Origin: Chloroflexota bacterium
Lineage (GTDB): Bacteria; Chloroflexota; Anaerolineae; Promineifilales; Promineifilaceae
Length of the DNA: 36,723 bases
Reading direction: 5' to 3'
Assembly: GCA_018004935.1 (NCBI GenBank)
Contig: JAGNBF010000080.1
Coordinates: 1-36,723, forward strand
Shown here: positions 17,206 to 24,949 of the stretch, one piece after another
How positions within the stretch are numbered: position 1 is the first letter of the stretch
Layout of the letters: every line of letters starts with the position of its first letter
The notes under the pieces: model-generated
What the model was told of the DNA's origin: nothing
The model's input: only the letters and a program-made list of their open reading frames with translations
Database searches by the model: none
Translations under genes and position numbers: made by a program

Positions 17206-19845
17206 ATGGAATCTTTGCCTGTTTTTCCTAACTATTTGCAATTGCGTGAACGGTCGCGGGTGTCGCCTAAGGTGTGGCAGGTGACACGAACCGGGAGTGT
17301 GGTGGTGGCTTTGGCGCTGGTGGTGACGTTGTGGGTGGAACCAGCGTTGGGGTTGAAGTTGTTTTGGGGGGTGCTGGTTCCGGTGTTGCCGGTGTTATTT
17401 CTGGTAGCCCCTGGTCTATGGCGAAATATATGCCCGCTCGCGGCCGCAAACCAGACGCCACGCCTCTTCAAATTTACCCGCGCCCTCACCCTACCAGCCT
17501 GGATGCAGGAGTATAGCTACGTCATCGGTATCAGCCTGTTTTTTGTGCTGGCCTCCAGCCGCAAATGGTTGTTTAACCAGAGTGGCCCCGCTACCGCCCT
17601 ACTGATCATGGGCCTGATCGCGGCCGCGTTCTTAGGGGGCATCTTCTTCAAAGGCAAAAGTGGCTGGTGTAGTAGCATCTGCCCTTTACTCCCCGTGCAA
17701 CGGATGTACAACCAGACCCCATTCATCCTCATCGGCAACGCACATTGTGCGCCGTGTGTTGGTTGCACCAAAAACTGTTACGACTTTAACCCCGGTGTGG
17801 CAAACCTGGCCGATATGTACGACAACGATCGGTACTACACAGGCTACCGCCAATTCTTCATCGGCGCCTTCCCCGGCTTTATCCTGGCCTTTTTTCTCAC
17901 ACCCAACCCACCAGAAATTTCGATTTTTGCGTTGTACCTGGCCTTTTTCAGCTATATGGCCGTCAGTTTGGGGTCGTTTTTGACCCTACGAACCTTTGTG
18001 AAGGTAACGGATACAAAACTGATTACGCTGTACGGCGCGGCCGCGCTCAACCTCTTCTACTGGTTTGTCATCCCGGTCTGGCTCAACAACGTATTTGGTT
18101 CGGCCCCACTGATGGTTATCTGGCCGGTGCGGGTATTCCTGCTGGGCATCACCCTGGCCTGGATTGTGCAAACCTACCGCAAAGAACCTAAGTTTGTGGC
18201 CCAGTTAATGCCCCATCAAGAGACAAAAGTATCGGGCGCGGCCGCACGTGCCCTTAAACAGGCCATCAGCCAGGAAGGCCGTCATGAGGTCACTTACCTG
18301 CCCGACGAGCTACGCCTCATGGTCGAAGAAGGGCGCACCCTTCTCGAAACCGCCGAACAAAACGATTTACGTATCGAGCCGGGTTGTCGCATGGGGGTTT
18401 GTGGTGCCGATCCCATCGTCATTGTGCAAGGCATGGATAACCTCTCCCATCAGCGCGATGATGAACACTCTACCCTGGATAGATTGGGTTTAGCCAATGG
18501 CAATGTACGGCTGGCCTGCATGGCCCGCGTCAATGGGCCTGTCTCTTTTTCTCTGGATTTATCTCTGGTCAAACAAGTCAATGCCGAATTAACGACCCAA
18601 CAGTTTGATGAAAACATCCGGCAGGTGGTTATTGTGGGCAATGGTATTGCCGGTGTCACCGCCGCCGACCATATTCGTCGCCGCCACCCGGCCTGTGAGA
18701 TTCACCTCATCGGCAAGGAAAGCCATCATCTGTATAACCGAATGGCTATCACCCGTCTCATTTATGGACGTTCCGCCATGAATGGGCTGTATCTACAACC
18801 CGATCAATGGTACGAAGAGAAAAAGATTACTCCCTGGCTCAATACGATGGTCTCTAAGGTGGATAGGAGTACCCGGCAGGTAAAACTGGCAACCGGGGAA
18901 ACCCTGCCCTACGACCGGCTCATTCTGGCGACCGGGAGCCGTAGTTTTGTGCCTACACTTCCTGGTTTTGGCCTGCCGGGAACCTATGTCTTGCGCGAAG
19001 CGGAAGATGCGATGCAGATTCGGGCGTTTGTGCAAAAACACCAGACACAGCACGCCGTGGTGGCTGGAGGTGGCCTGTTAGGGTTAGAAGCCGCTTATGC
19101 CCTGTACAAATTAGGGTTGAAAGTGACTGTGTTAGAACGAGGCCCGTGGCTATTGCGGCGACAGTTGGATGAACGCGGGGCCGACTTTTTGCACCAATAT
19201 TTGTTGGGGTTAGGGTTGGATATTGTGTTTGAAGCCGAGTGCGCGGCCGCGAACGGCACCGACCGCCTGGAACAAATCACGCTTAAAGATGGCCGTACCC
19301 TCAATAGTGATTTGTTACTCATTTGTGTGGGTATCAGTCCTAACATAGAACTGGCCCAAACGCTAGGCCTCACAACCAAACGCGGCATTGTGGTAGATGA
19401 TGGGATGCACACCGATGATCCCGACATTTTTGCCGTGGGTGATGCCTGCGAACATCAAGGGCAAGTGCCGGGGTTATGGCCCGTGGCTGTAGAGCAAGCC
19501 AAAATCGCCGCCATCAATGCCGTCGGCGGAAATGAATGTTACACAGGCACAATTCCCGTCACTCATCTGAAAGTGGTAGGAGTAGAATTGACATCCATTG
19601 GACAAATTGAAGCAAATTCCCCAGAGGATGTGACGATTGTGCAAGAAGATGTAGAATTGCACCATTATCGCAAACTCGTCATTGTCAAAGGTAAGGCAGT
19701 AGGGGCGATTCTTCTCGGTTATCCTTTGGATGCCTCAGTTGTCACCACAATTATTAAGGATGGGGTTGACATCGCACCTTATCTCGAAACACTGCAAGCC
19801 GGTCAGTGGGATCAATTACATCATCTGGGCATATCTTCTCAATAA
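17206..19845 (+). CDS. Three-module membrane redox protein: NapH/polyferredoxin-like, 2Fe-2S domain, FAD/NAD oxidoreductase (879 aa)
   Basis: The N-terminal part (about 1-330) is a multi-pass membrane region with polyferredoxin-like cysteines: NICPL near 74, WCSSICP near 152, and CAPCVGCTKNC near 180, a CxxCxxCxxxC 4Fe-4S motif. Next is a plant-type 2Fe-2S domain (about 345-455) with Cys394, Cys399 and Cys438, but Asp402 where the third Cys of CxxxxCxxC is expected (CRMGVCGAD). The C-terminal half is a NirB/NADH-rubredoxin-reductase-like flavoprotein, with FAD GNGIAG near 475, NAD GGGLLG near 617 and AVGDACEH near 742. NAD(P)H electrons could pass through FAD and 2Fe-2S to the membrane clusters. 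The acceptor is unknown. I chose the ATG at 17206; a TTG two codons upstream is also possible. No Shine-Dalgarno is seen. Confidence 0.9.
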   Translation: MESLPVFPNYLQLRERSRVSPKVWQVTRTGSVVVALALVVTLWVEPALGLKLFWGVLVPVLPVLFLVAPGLWRNICPLAAANQTPRLFKFTRALTLPAWMQEYSYVIGISLFFVLASSRKWLFNQSGPATALLIMGLIAAAFLGGIFFKGKSGWCSSICPLLPVQRMYNQTPFILIGNAHCAPCVGCTKNCYDFNPGVANLADMYDNDRYYTGYRQFFIGAFPGFILAFFLTPNPPEISIFALYLAFFSYMAVSLGSFLTLRTFVKVTDTKLITLYGAAALNLFYWFVIPVWLNNVFGSAPLMVIWPVRVFLLGITLAWIVQTYRKEPKFVAQLMPHQETKVSGAAARALKQAISQEGRHEVTYLPDELRLMVEEGRTLLETAEQNDLRIEPGCRMGVCGADPIVIVQGMDNLSHQRDDEHSTLDRLGLANGNVRLACMARVNGPVSFSLDLSLVKQVNAELTTQQFDENIRQVVIVGNGIAGVTAADHIRRRHPACEIHLIGKESHHLYNRMAITRLIYGRSAMNGLYLQPDQWYEEKKITPWLNTMVSKVDRSTRQVKLATGETLPYDRLILATGSRSFVPTLPGFGLPGTYVLREAEDAMQIRAFVQKHQTQHAVVAGGGLLGLEAAYALYKLGLKVTVLERGPWLLRRQLDERGADFLHQYLLGLGLDIVFEAECAAANGTDRLEQITLKDGRTLNSDLLLICVGISPNIELAQTLGLTTKRGIVVDDGMHTDDPDIFAVGDACEHQGQVPGLWPVAVEQAKIAAINAVGGNECYTGTIPVTHLKVVGVELTSIGQIEANSPEDVTIVQEDVELHHYRKLVIVKGKAVGAILLGYPLDASVVTTIIKDGVDIAPYLETLQAGQWDQLHHLGISSQ

Positions 19846-19968
19846 AGTGTGGTGACGTTGGTTGAACTTGTCGCAACCAACCCCCTTCGTCAGATTCAGG
19901 CTACGTTTCCCCCGAAATATTGAGAAGTCACGTCTGGGCGGACAATAGAAGTAACAGTAGATAGTGGG

Positions 19969-20004
19969 CAATTGTCTTGACAATTGTCTTTTTGTCGTTA
20001 TAAA
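19969..20004 (+). promoter_or_regulatory. Sigma-70-like promoter with overlapping palindrome before the HD-domain gene
   Basis: A perfect -35 TTGACA (19977-19982), a 16-nt spacer and -10 TATAAA (19999-20004) lie 75 nt upstream of the ATG at 20079. The -35 box sits inside the inverted repeat CAATTGTC-TT-GACAATTG (19969-19986), a plausible repressor site. This suggests the HD gene starts a new transcript separate from the cyclase block. Confidence 0.6.
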
Positions 20005-20078
20005 GTCATCATTGTTTATTGTCCTTTCTCCACATTCCCAACCATCCCCCTTCGGCCATTTACAAGGTCAAAAAACGT

Positions 20079-20684
20079 ATGTCTCAACCTGATTATGCCC
20101 AAGCGATTGCCCATGCGTTGTATCTGTTAGAAACGGCTTTAGCCCCACATCTTACCTATCATAGTTATTGGCATACCCAAGGGGATGTAATGCCCGGGGC
20201 GGTGCGGCTGGCGCAGATGAGTGGGATTAATGATGGTGAGATAAGTTTGTTGGAGGTCGCGGCCGCATACCATGACATCGGTTTTCTCTTCACAATTGAA
20301 GAACATGAAATGGTAGGGGCCAGTCTGGCGGCGCAGGTTTTGCCAGACTATGGGTTTAGCTGGCCTGAGATTGAGCGCATCATCAACGTGATTCTCGCCA
20401 CCCGTTTACCCCAATCCCCCGGCGACTTGCTGGAACAATGTATTGCCGATGCCGATCTGGACGCTTTGGGGCGTGAAGATTTTCTGGAACGTAGTGAGGC
20501 TTTGCGTCTGGAGACAGCCGCCCTGGGCCAGGAATTTGATCTGATTACCTGGGACAAGCGGCAATTACCATTTTTAGAAGGGCACAGCTATTTCACTGCG
20601 GCCGCACGTACCTTACGTGAGGCCAATAAACAAAAGCACATCTCTCTGCTTAAAGCCAGAATTTCTGAGGGCATCCCTTCTTAA
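20079..20684 (+). CDS. HD-domain phosphohydrolase, 201 aa
   Basis: A small all-helical HD-superfamily protein. The metal-binding set is visible: His28/His32 (YHSYWHT), His65-Asp66 (AYHDIG), His76 (EEHEM) and Asp124/Asp126 (ADADLD). HD proteins of this size hydrolyse nucleotides or phosphoesters; the substrate cannot be told from sequence. I chose the ATG at 20079 because the HD fold begins there. The frame is open 20 codons further upstream, but that extension begins with a non-ATG codon and looks unconserved. Lying between the redox and CNB genes, it could act on a nucleotide related to the cyclase pathway, but this is speculation. Confidence 0.85.
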   Translation: MSQPDYAQAIAHALYLLETALAPHLTYHSYWHTQGDVMPGAVRLAQMSGINDGEISLLEVAAAYHDIGFLFTIEEHEMVGASLAAQVLPDYGFSWPEIERIINVILATRLPQSPGDLLEQCIADADLDALGREDFLERSEALRLETAALGQEFDLITWDKRQLPFLEGHSYFTAAARTLREANKQKHISLLKARISEGIPS

Positions 20685-20719
20685 TCACCTTACCTTCTCC
20701 CTCACAGGTAATGGAATCC

Positions 20720-20801
20720 CCCCCACCCCTAACCCCGCCTCTGGGGGTAGGGTTTGGCTCATTTAACCATCGCTTCCAGAGAGACAGCGCCGGGTTTTTA
20801 A
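20720..20801. repeat. C-rich hairpin followed by a shared ATTTAACC-CGCTTCCAGA motif
   Basis: 20720-20757 carries CCCCCACCCCTAACCCCGCC pairing with GGGGGTAGGG, as in the other C-rich elements. 20760-20795 (ATTTAACCATCGCTTCCAGA, then GCCGGGTTTTT) closely resembles the loop and right arm of the nested hairpin at 28524-28568. No gene is present. Confidence 0.65.
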
Positions 20802-20811
20802 AGGATTTAGC

Positions 20812-21246
20812 ATGATCACCATCGAAAAAGTCGCCTTTCTGCGCACCGTACCCCTATTTGCCAGCATTCCTGATTATGTACTGGCCTCAGTGGCCCAAAT
20901 TGCCGAGGAAGTAGAATTACCTGCCGGGGAAATGTTTATCCGTGAAGGGGATGTGGAAGATTGTATGTACCTGGTTGTTGCGGGGCAGGTACGAGTGCAC
21001 CGGCAAGAGAAAACAATCATCACCCTGGGGGCTGGCAAAAGCGTGGGCGAACTGGCCGTATTGGATCCAGAACCGCGCGCGGCCGCGGTTTCCACCCTCG
21101 AACCGACCCACTTATTCCGTATCGCCAAACCCCCATTCGATGAAGTCATGGCCGACCGCCCCGAAATTGCCCAGGGCGTCATCCGCGCTTTATGTGAACG
21201 CGTGCGCGAACAAGGCCGACTGATGACCCAAAGAAAGGGCGAATAA
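20812..21246 (+). CDS. Stand-alone cyclic-nucleotide-binding (CNB/CAP-fold) protein, 144 aa
   Basis: A second single-domain CNB protein with no helix-turn-helix. The phosphate-binding cassette reads SVGELAVLDPEPRAAAV, with Glu80 and Arg89 as the expected ligand contacts. An AGGA ribosome-binding site lies 7 nt before the ATG. It sits 125 bp upstream of the NTT/HEAT transporter gene. In some free-living bacteria NTT-like transporters, HEAT repeats and a CNB domain occur in one polypeptide, so this gene may be the separately encoded sensor for the next protein. Confidence 0.9.
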   Translation: MITIEKVAFLRTVPLFASIPDYVLASVAQIAEEVELPAGEMFIREGDVEDCMYLVVAGQVRVHRQEKTIITLGAGKSVGELAVLDPEPRAAAVSTLEPTHLFRIAKPPFDEVMADRPEIAQGVIRALCERVREQGRLMTQRKGE

Positions 21247-21265
21247 GACGCCCTTCCCCCTTCCC

Positions 21266-21370
21266 CATTCACCATTCCCCACTCACCATTCCCCACTCCC
21301 CATTCACCATTCACCATTCACCATTCACCATTCACCATTCACCATTCACCATTCCCCATTCCCCATTGCC
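21266..21370. repeat. Array of fifteen 7-bp units abutting a start codon
   Basis: Fifteen consecutive heptamers (consensus CATTCAC, variants CATTCCC, CACTCAC, CACTCCC and final CATTGCC) run from 21266 to 21370. Seven identical CATTCAC units lie at 21301-21349. The array ends one base before the ATG at 21372. It leaves no room for a Shine-Dalgarno site and could vary in length by slippage. Confidence 0.95.
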
Positions 21371-21371
21371 T

Positions 21372-24137
21372 ATGACCACCTTCACCCCACTCCTTCCCGA
21401 TATTGGTCAGCCTGTGCGCACCCGTTTGGTGCTATTAATTGGGCAAGCGTTTGCCCTGGGACTGACTCTGGCCTTCCTGATTGTCATTGGTAATGCACTT
21501 TTTTTGTCTGACTACGGCGCGGCCGCGTTGCCCTACACCTACATAACCGTCGCCATTACCGGAACACTCCTCGCCTATGGTTTTGCCGCCTTACAAAGCC
21601 ACTATACCATCTCCCAACTCACCATCACCACCATCACCGGACTGGTAATCTTTTATCTACTCTGCTGGCTGGGATTAACTGCCATCCCTGTGCGCGGCAT
21701 CTCCTTCGCTCTGGTCGTCTCCTTTAGCCTATTGTTACAACTGGGATTTGTTTTCCTGGGGGGGCAAGCCGGACGATTATTCGATGTGCGCCAGATTCGG
21801 CAACTTTTCTCCTTTATTGTGGCCGGGTTTGTGATGGGATTTATTGTGGGAGCGTTAATTGTGCCCCCCCTGGTAATGTGGTTGGGCAGTACCGCCAACG
21901 CCTCCATTGGGCTGGTAGGCACATCATTACTCTGGCTCATTCTGTTAATCATCACCAGCAACCGTTATCAGCGAGAACTGAGTCAAATACAGGATCGCGG
22001 CCGCGCTCCATCCCGGCAATCTCTACCCCAGCTCCTAAAAAATCGCTTTGTCCTTTTCATTTTCCTCTACCAGATGCTGGCTATCACCGTCAACCAACTC
22101 ACCGACTTCATCATGATGACTCAGGTGGGAGCACGGTTCACAACCAGCGAAAGCACGGCTCAATTTTTCAGCCGCTTTACCGCCATCCTCAATGGCACCG
22201 ATCTCCTCTTCACCACCCTTATCGCCGGTTTTTTTCTCAGCCGGTTTGGACTAAATGCCGGTCTGTTAGCGAATCCCATCGTAACCACTCTCATTCTCCT
22301 GGCGATGGGCCTCAGCTACATTATTCTGGGGCCATCCAGTACCCTCTTCTTTCTCCTGGCCGTAGGCATCCGCATTACACTTATCACCCTCACCGATGGG
22401 ACCACCCGAACCTCTACCAACACCACCTATCAGGCCTTGTCCGCCCAAGATCGTAGCCCCGCCCAGGCAGGTGTCGAGGGAATCGGTGGCCCGGTGGCCC
22501 TGGGCATTACCGGGGTATTATTGCTCATTTTCAACAGAATAGAGGGGCTTAACAGTGCCCACCTCATCTTCCTGACTCTGGCATTGGCCGGGGGCTGGGC
22601 AATCATGGGGTTCATGGTCTATCGCCAATACGCCAGCACCCTGCTCAATACCTTGCGTCGCCGTGCCCTGGGCGAGGTTGAGCTATCTCTGGCCGATAGC
22701 TCCAGCATGGCGGTTGTCGAGCGGCTGGTGAAAAGTGAACGCCTCTCTGATATCCAGTTAGCTCTGGACGTGCTTGACCAATCGGATCGTCCGGCATTGG
22801 AACGGTGCCTGATGCGTCTGTTGAACCATACCGAAGAAGTGGTTCAGATAGAAGCATTGCGTCGCCTGGAAATCCGCCCCATCCCGATTGCCCGGTCGCT
22901 TATTGAATCACGTTGGCAAACACCTACCACATCAGCCGAGGTAAAAGGAGTTGCTCTGCGGGTTTTGTGTGCCTATGAGGGGGGAGAAGCCGTCGAGTGG
23001 GTTGCGCCTCTTATGGATGCCCCCACGCCGGAGATTCGTTTTAATGCCCTGGTGGGTTTACTGCGTTATGGAGGTATTGCCGGAGCGCTGTTAGCCGGGG
23101 AGCGGCTGATGACGTTGACTCATTCACCGCTGATGCAGGAACGTATGTTTGCCGCTCAGGTGATGGAAGCGGTGGGACAGATTAATTTTTATCAGCCGCT
23201 TTTGGCGTTGCTAGAAGATAAAGAACCCCAGGTGCGGCAAGCGGCTTTACTCGCGGCCGCGCACTGTCCTCATATCCATTTATTGCCCCTGGTAACTCAG
23301 GGTTTGAACGAACCAAACACCCGGTCTGCGGCCGCGACCGCCCTTCTCGCTTATGGTACGGCTGTATTACCCCTGGTAGAACAGGCTTTGCAGGGAACAA
23401 CACCCCTGGGTTCACGGCAACTCATCCGCCTGGTGCGCGTCTGTGGACAGATAAAAGGGGAATCCACGATCAACCTGCTTAAACAATTCCTCAACCATCC
23501 TGATCGGGAAATACGAGGCCAGATTCTCATCGCCTTGAACCAATGCGCTTATCACGCCACCCCTGAAGATATACCCCTGGTGCTAAAAACAATGCACCTC
23601 GAAGCCACCCAAGCCGCCTATGCCCTCACCGTGCAACAAGAAATGGGGAATGAGGAAGCCTTTGCCCCCTTGCAACGTGCGCTCGATGAAGAATGGCGCC
23701 ACGCCCAACAGCACCTGTTTTATCTGCTGGCCTGCCTGTATGATAGTCGGGCACTGCTCCGTGCCGGGGAGCAACTGGGCCGTGGGAGTGAGGGGGAAAA
23801 GGCGTTGGCGCTGGAATTGTTGGATGTCACCTTAAATTCAGAGCAGAAAGGCATTCTCTTTCCCCTGGTGCGGCCGCAACTCAGCCTCCATCAGCGGCAA
23901 CAACAACTCACCCAGCGGTTCCCCATCTCCTCACAAAACCGCGAAACCCGGTTACATGAATTGATAATGGGCGCAGAAACTAACCCGGTATTACCCTGGA
24001 CACGTGCCTGTGCCGTGTACGCGGCCGCGTTAGCCACCCTCCCCTCTCTCATCCCCCCCATTCAACACGCCCAAACATCCCCCGATACCACCCTTCAGGA
24101 AACCACCGCCTGGGCCTTAACCCAACTCACCGCCTGA
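21372..24137 (+). CDS. NTT/MFS-like membrane transporter fused to HEAT repeats, 921 aa
   Basis: The first 430 or so residues are highly hydrophobic with about 11-12 membrane segments, in the style of ATP/ADP-translocase (NTT) or related MFS proteins. The remainder is a soluble helical-repeat region with HEAT/PBS-lyase-like units (for example REIRGQILIALNQC, EPQVRQAALLAAAHC, PEIRFNALVGLLRYGG). The transported solute is unknown; nucleotide transport is a possibility from family resemblance only. I chose the ATG at 21372; a TTG two codons earlier is inside the repeat array. There is no Shine-Dalgarno. It follows the CNB gene, so cyclic-nucleotide control through the HEAT region is a reasonable hypothesis. 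Six GCGGCCGC octamers occur, three in the HEAT part. Confidence 0.85.
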   Translation: MTTFTPLLPDIGQPVRTRLVLLIGQAFALGLTLAFLIVIGNALFLSDYGAAALPYTYITVAITGTLLAYGFAALQSHYTISQLTITTITGLVIFYLLCWLGLTAIPVRGISFALVVSFSLLLQLGFVFLGGQAGRLFDVRQIRQLFSFIVAGFVMGFIVGALIVPPLVMWLGSTANASIGLVGTSLLWLILLIITSNRYQRELSQIQDRGRAPSRQSLPQLLKNRFVLFIFLYQMLAITVNQLTDFIMMTQVGARFTTSESTAQFFSRFTAILNGTDLLFTTLIAGFFLSRFGLNAGLLANPIVTTLILLAMGLSYIILGPSSTLFFLLAVGIRITLITLTDGTTRTSTNTTYQALSAQDRSPAQAGVEGIGGPVALGITGVLLLIFNRIEGLNSAHLIFLTLALAGGWAIMGFMVYRQYASTLLNTLRRRALGEVELSLADSSSMAVVERLVKSERLSDIQLALDVLDQSDRPALERCLMRLLNHTEEVVQIEALRRLEIRPIPIARSLIESRWQTPTTSAEVKGVALRVLCAYEGGEAVEWVAPLMDAPTPEIRFNALVGLLRYGGIAGALLAGERLMTLTHSPLMQERMFAAQVMEAVGQINFYQPLLALLEDKEPQVRQAALLAAAHCPHIHLLPLVTQGLNEPNTRSAAATALLAYGTAVLPLVEQALQGTTPLGSRQLIRLVRVCGQIKGESTINLLKQFLNHPDREIRGQILIALNQCAYHATPEDIPLVLKTMHLEATQAAYALTVQQEMGNEEAFAPLQRALDEEWRHAQQHLFYLLACLYDSRALLRAGEQLGRGSEGEKALALELLDVTLNSEQKGILFPLVRPQLSLHQRQQQLTQRFPISSQNRETRLHELIMGAETNPVLPWTRACAVYAAALATLPSLIPPIQHAQTSPDTTLQETTAWALTQLTA

Positions 24138-24176
24138 CCGATTTATTAGGGTGATTGCCTACTCCCAAAAATAAAC

Positions 24177-24280
24177 CGGGTCTTCGGGATTTCAGGGGGT
24201 TGACCCCAACTGTAGGGGCAACCCTCATTTAGCCCCACCCCGCAAATTCCGAAAGAACCAATAAACCCATCCCCCTCATA
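24177..24280 (-). repeat. Dispersed intergenic element R1, reverse copy
   Basis: On the minus strand the blocks appear in the same order as at 3497-3622: GGTTCTTTCGGAATT, GCGGGGTGGGGC, GGTTGCCCCTACAG, GTCAACCCCCTGAAAT and GAAGACCC. Confidence 0.8.
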
Positions 24281-24312
24281 ATCCCTGGTGGAGAAGGGAG
24301 AAAAAGCAATTG

Positions 24313-24412
24313 GAGTCATTTTTCGCAGGCATTTGCCCGCGAAAAACAACCCTTAAAAAGTACGCCTCCCCAGGGTTGGGGTTGGGGGAAGCCCAAGTAG
24401 GCAATTGCCCTA
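24313..24412 (-). repeat. Composite C-rich plus palindrome element, copy C
   Basis: On the minus strand a C-rich hairpin (about 24365-24412, ending CCCTGGGGAGGCG) is followed by an imperfect palindrome centred at 24332/24333. Its arms TTTTTCGC-x-GGC and GCC-x-GCGAAAAA surround an ATTT loop. The layout matches the copies at 25505-25589, 25814-25904 and 30880-30990. Confidence 0.75.
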
Positions 24413-24430
24413 TTTCCAAAATCAGAACAT

Positions 24431-24478
24431 TTGTTTTTATATTATCGTTATGCTAAAATGTGTAACCAATCAGTTACG
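24431..24478 (+). promoter_or_regulatory. Candidate promoter and operator before the AHSA1 remnant
   Basis: TTGTTT (24431-24436), a 17-nt spacer and TAAAAT (24454-24459) resemble a sigma-70 promoter. GTAAC-N6-GTTAC (24462-24477) just downstream is a symmetric candidate operator. AHSA1-type genes are often controlled by ArsR-like repressors, but no such gene is in the window. Confidence 0.4.
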
Positions 24479-24492
24479 CATCATGAGATGAG

Positions 24493-24739
24493 ATGTTTTC
24501 CAGGCCATTGCGGATCCGGGAATTTGAAGCCCCCCCGTGAGCTTGTTTTTAAAGCCATCACTACCCCAGAATTGTATACTCAATGGCTTGGCCCACGAAA
24601 ATACATCATAACGCTAGAGATAGTTGAACCCCGCAAAGGCGGCTCCTGGCGCTACACCCATGGCGATCCTGATGGTAACGTCTATACCTTTAACTGCGTC
24701 TTCCATGAAGTCACACTCCCCGAGAAAATAATTCAAACC
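24493..24739 (+). pseudogene. Broken AHSA1/SRPBCC-family gene (frameshift plus 3' truncation)
   Basis: From the ATG at 24493 the frame reads [14 protein letters not shown], the expected start of an AHSA1-like SRPBCC domain. It is then lost at a run of seven Cs (24530-24536). After a one-base shift it continues as [20 protein letters not shown] and later [18 protein letters not shown] and [13 protein letters not shown]. Removing one C would restore one frame. Homology stops at about 24739, where dispersed hairpin DNA begins, so roughly the last half of a normal 140-160-aa protein is missing. The intact VOC gene downstream is a common partner of AHSA1 genes. A long in-frame reading that joins this remnant to the VOC gene is an artefact. 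Confidence 0.75.
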
Positions 24740-24763
24740 CTGACAACATTGCACTTCTGCGAA

Positions 24764-24870
24764 AATGTAGGGCGATTTGGTAAATCGCCTGGTGGACAAT
24801 TTACCAAATTGTCCTACAGATTTTCATTCCACCTGGTGCGCTGTAGGCCCATGGGGAACTTCTGCGAAAA
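24764..24870 (+). repeat. Tandem-hairpin dispersed element that truncates the AHSA1 gene
   Basis: Two adjacent small hairpins, GGCGATTT-ggt-AAATCGCC (24771-24789) and GGACAATTT-acc-AAATTGTCC (24794-24814), are followed by TACAGATTTTCATTCC and a CCTGGTG...CCCATGGGGA tail. The tail recurs at 25938-25990, and related pieces are at 25697-25735 and 28615-28650. Confidence 0.75.
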
Positions 24871-24925
24871 TATAGGGGCGGCCCTGTGCCTGCCCCGCCA
24901 GAGGGACAACCCTTTGAAACCCAAA
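24871..24925 (+). repeat. Partial R1 element before the VOC gene
   Basis: TAGGGGCGGCCCTGTGCCTG, CCCCGCCAGAGGGACAACC and CTTTGAAACCC correspond to the middle and right part of R1 at 3497-3622. It lies directly upstream of the VOC ribosome-binding site. Confidence 0.7.
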
Positions 24926-24949
24926 AGAACCCAAAACAAGGAGCGTATA

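Noticed and set aside
20019-20078. Upstream extension of the HD-domain gene
   Set aside because: It starts at a non-ATG codon close to the predicted -10 box, and the sequence before MSQPDYAQA is not part of the HD fold.
21266-21370. CRISPR or coding array
   Set aside because: Heptamers without spacers. Any open frame here is only low-complexity sequence.
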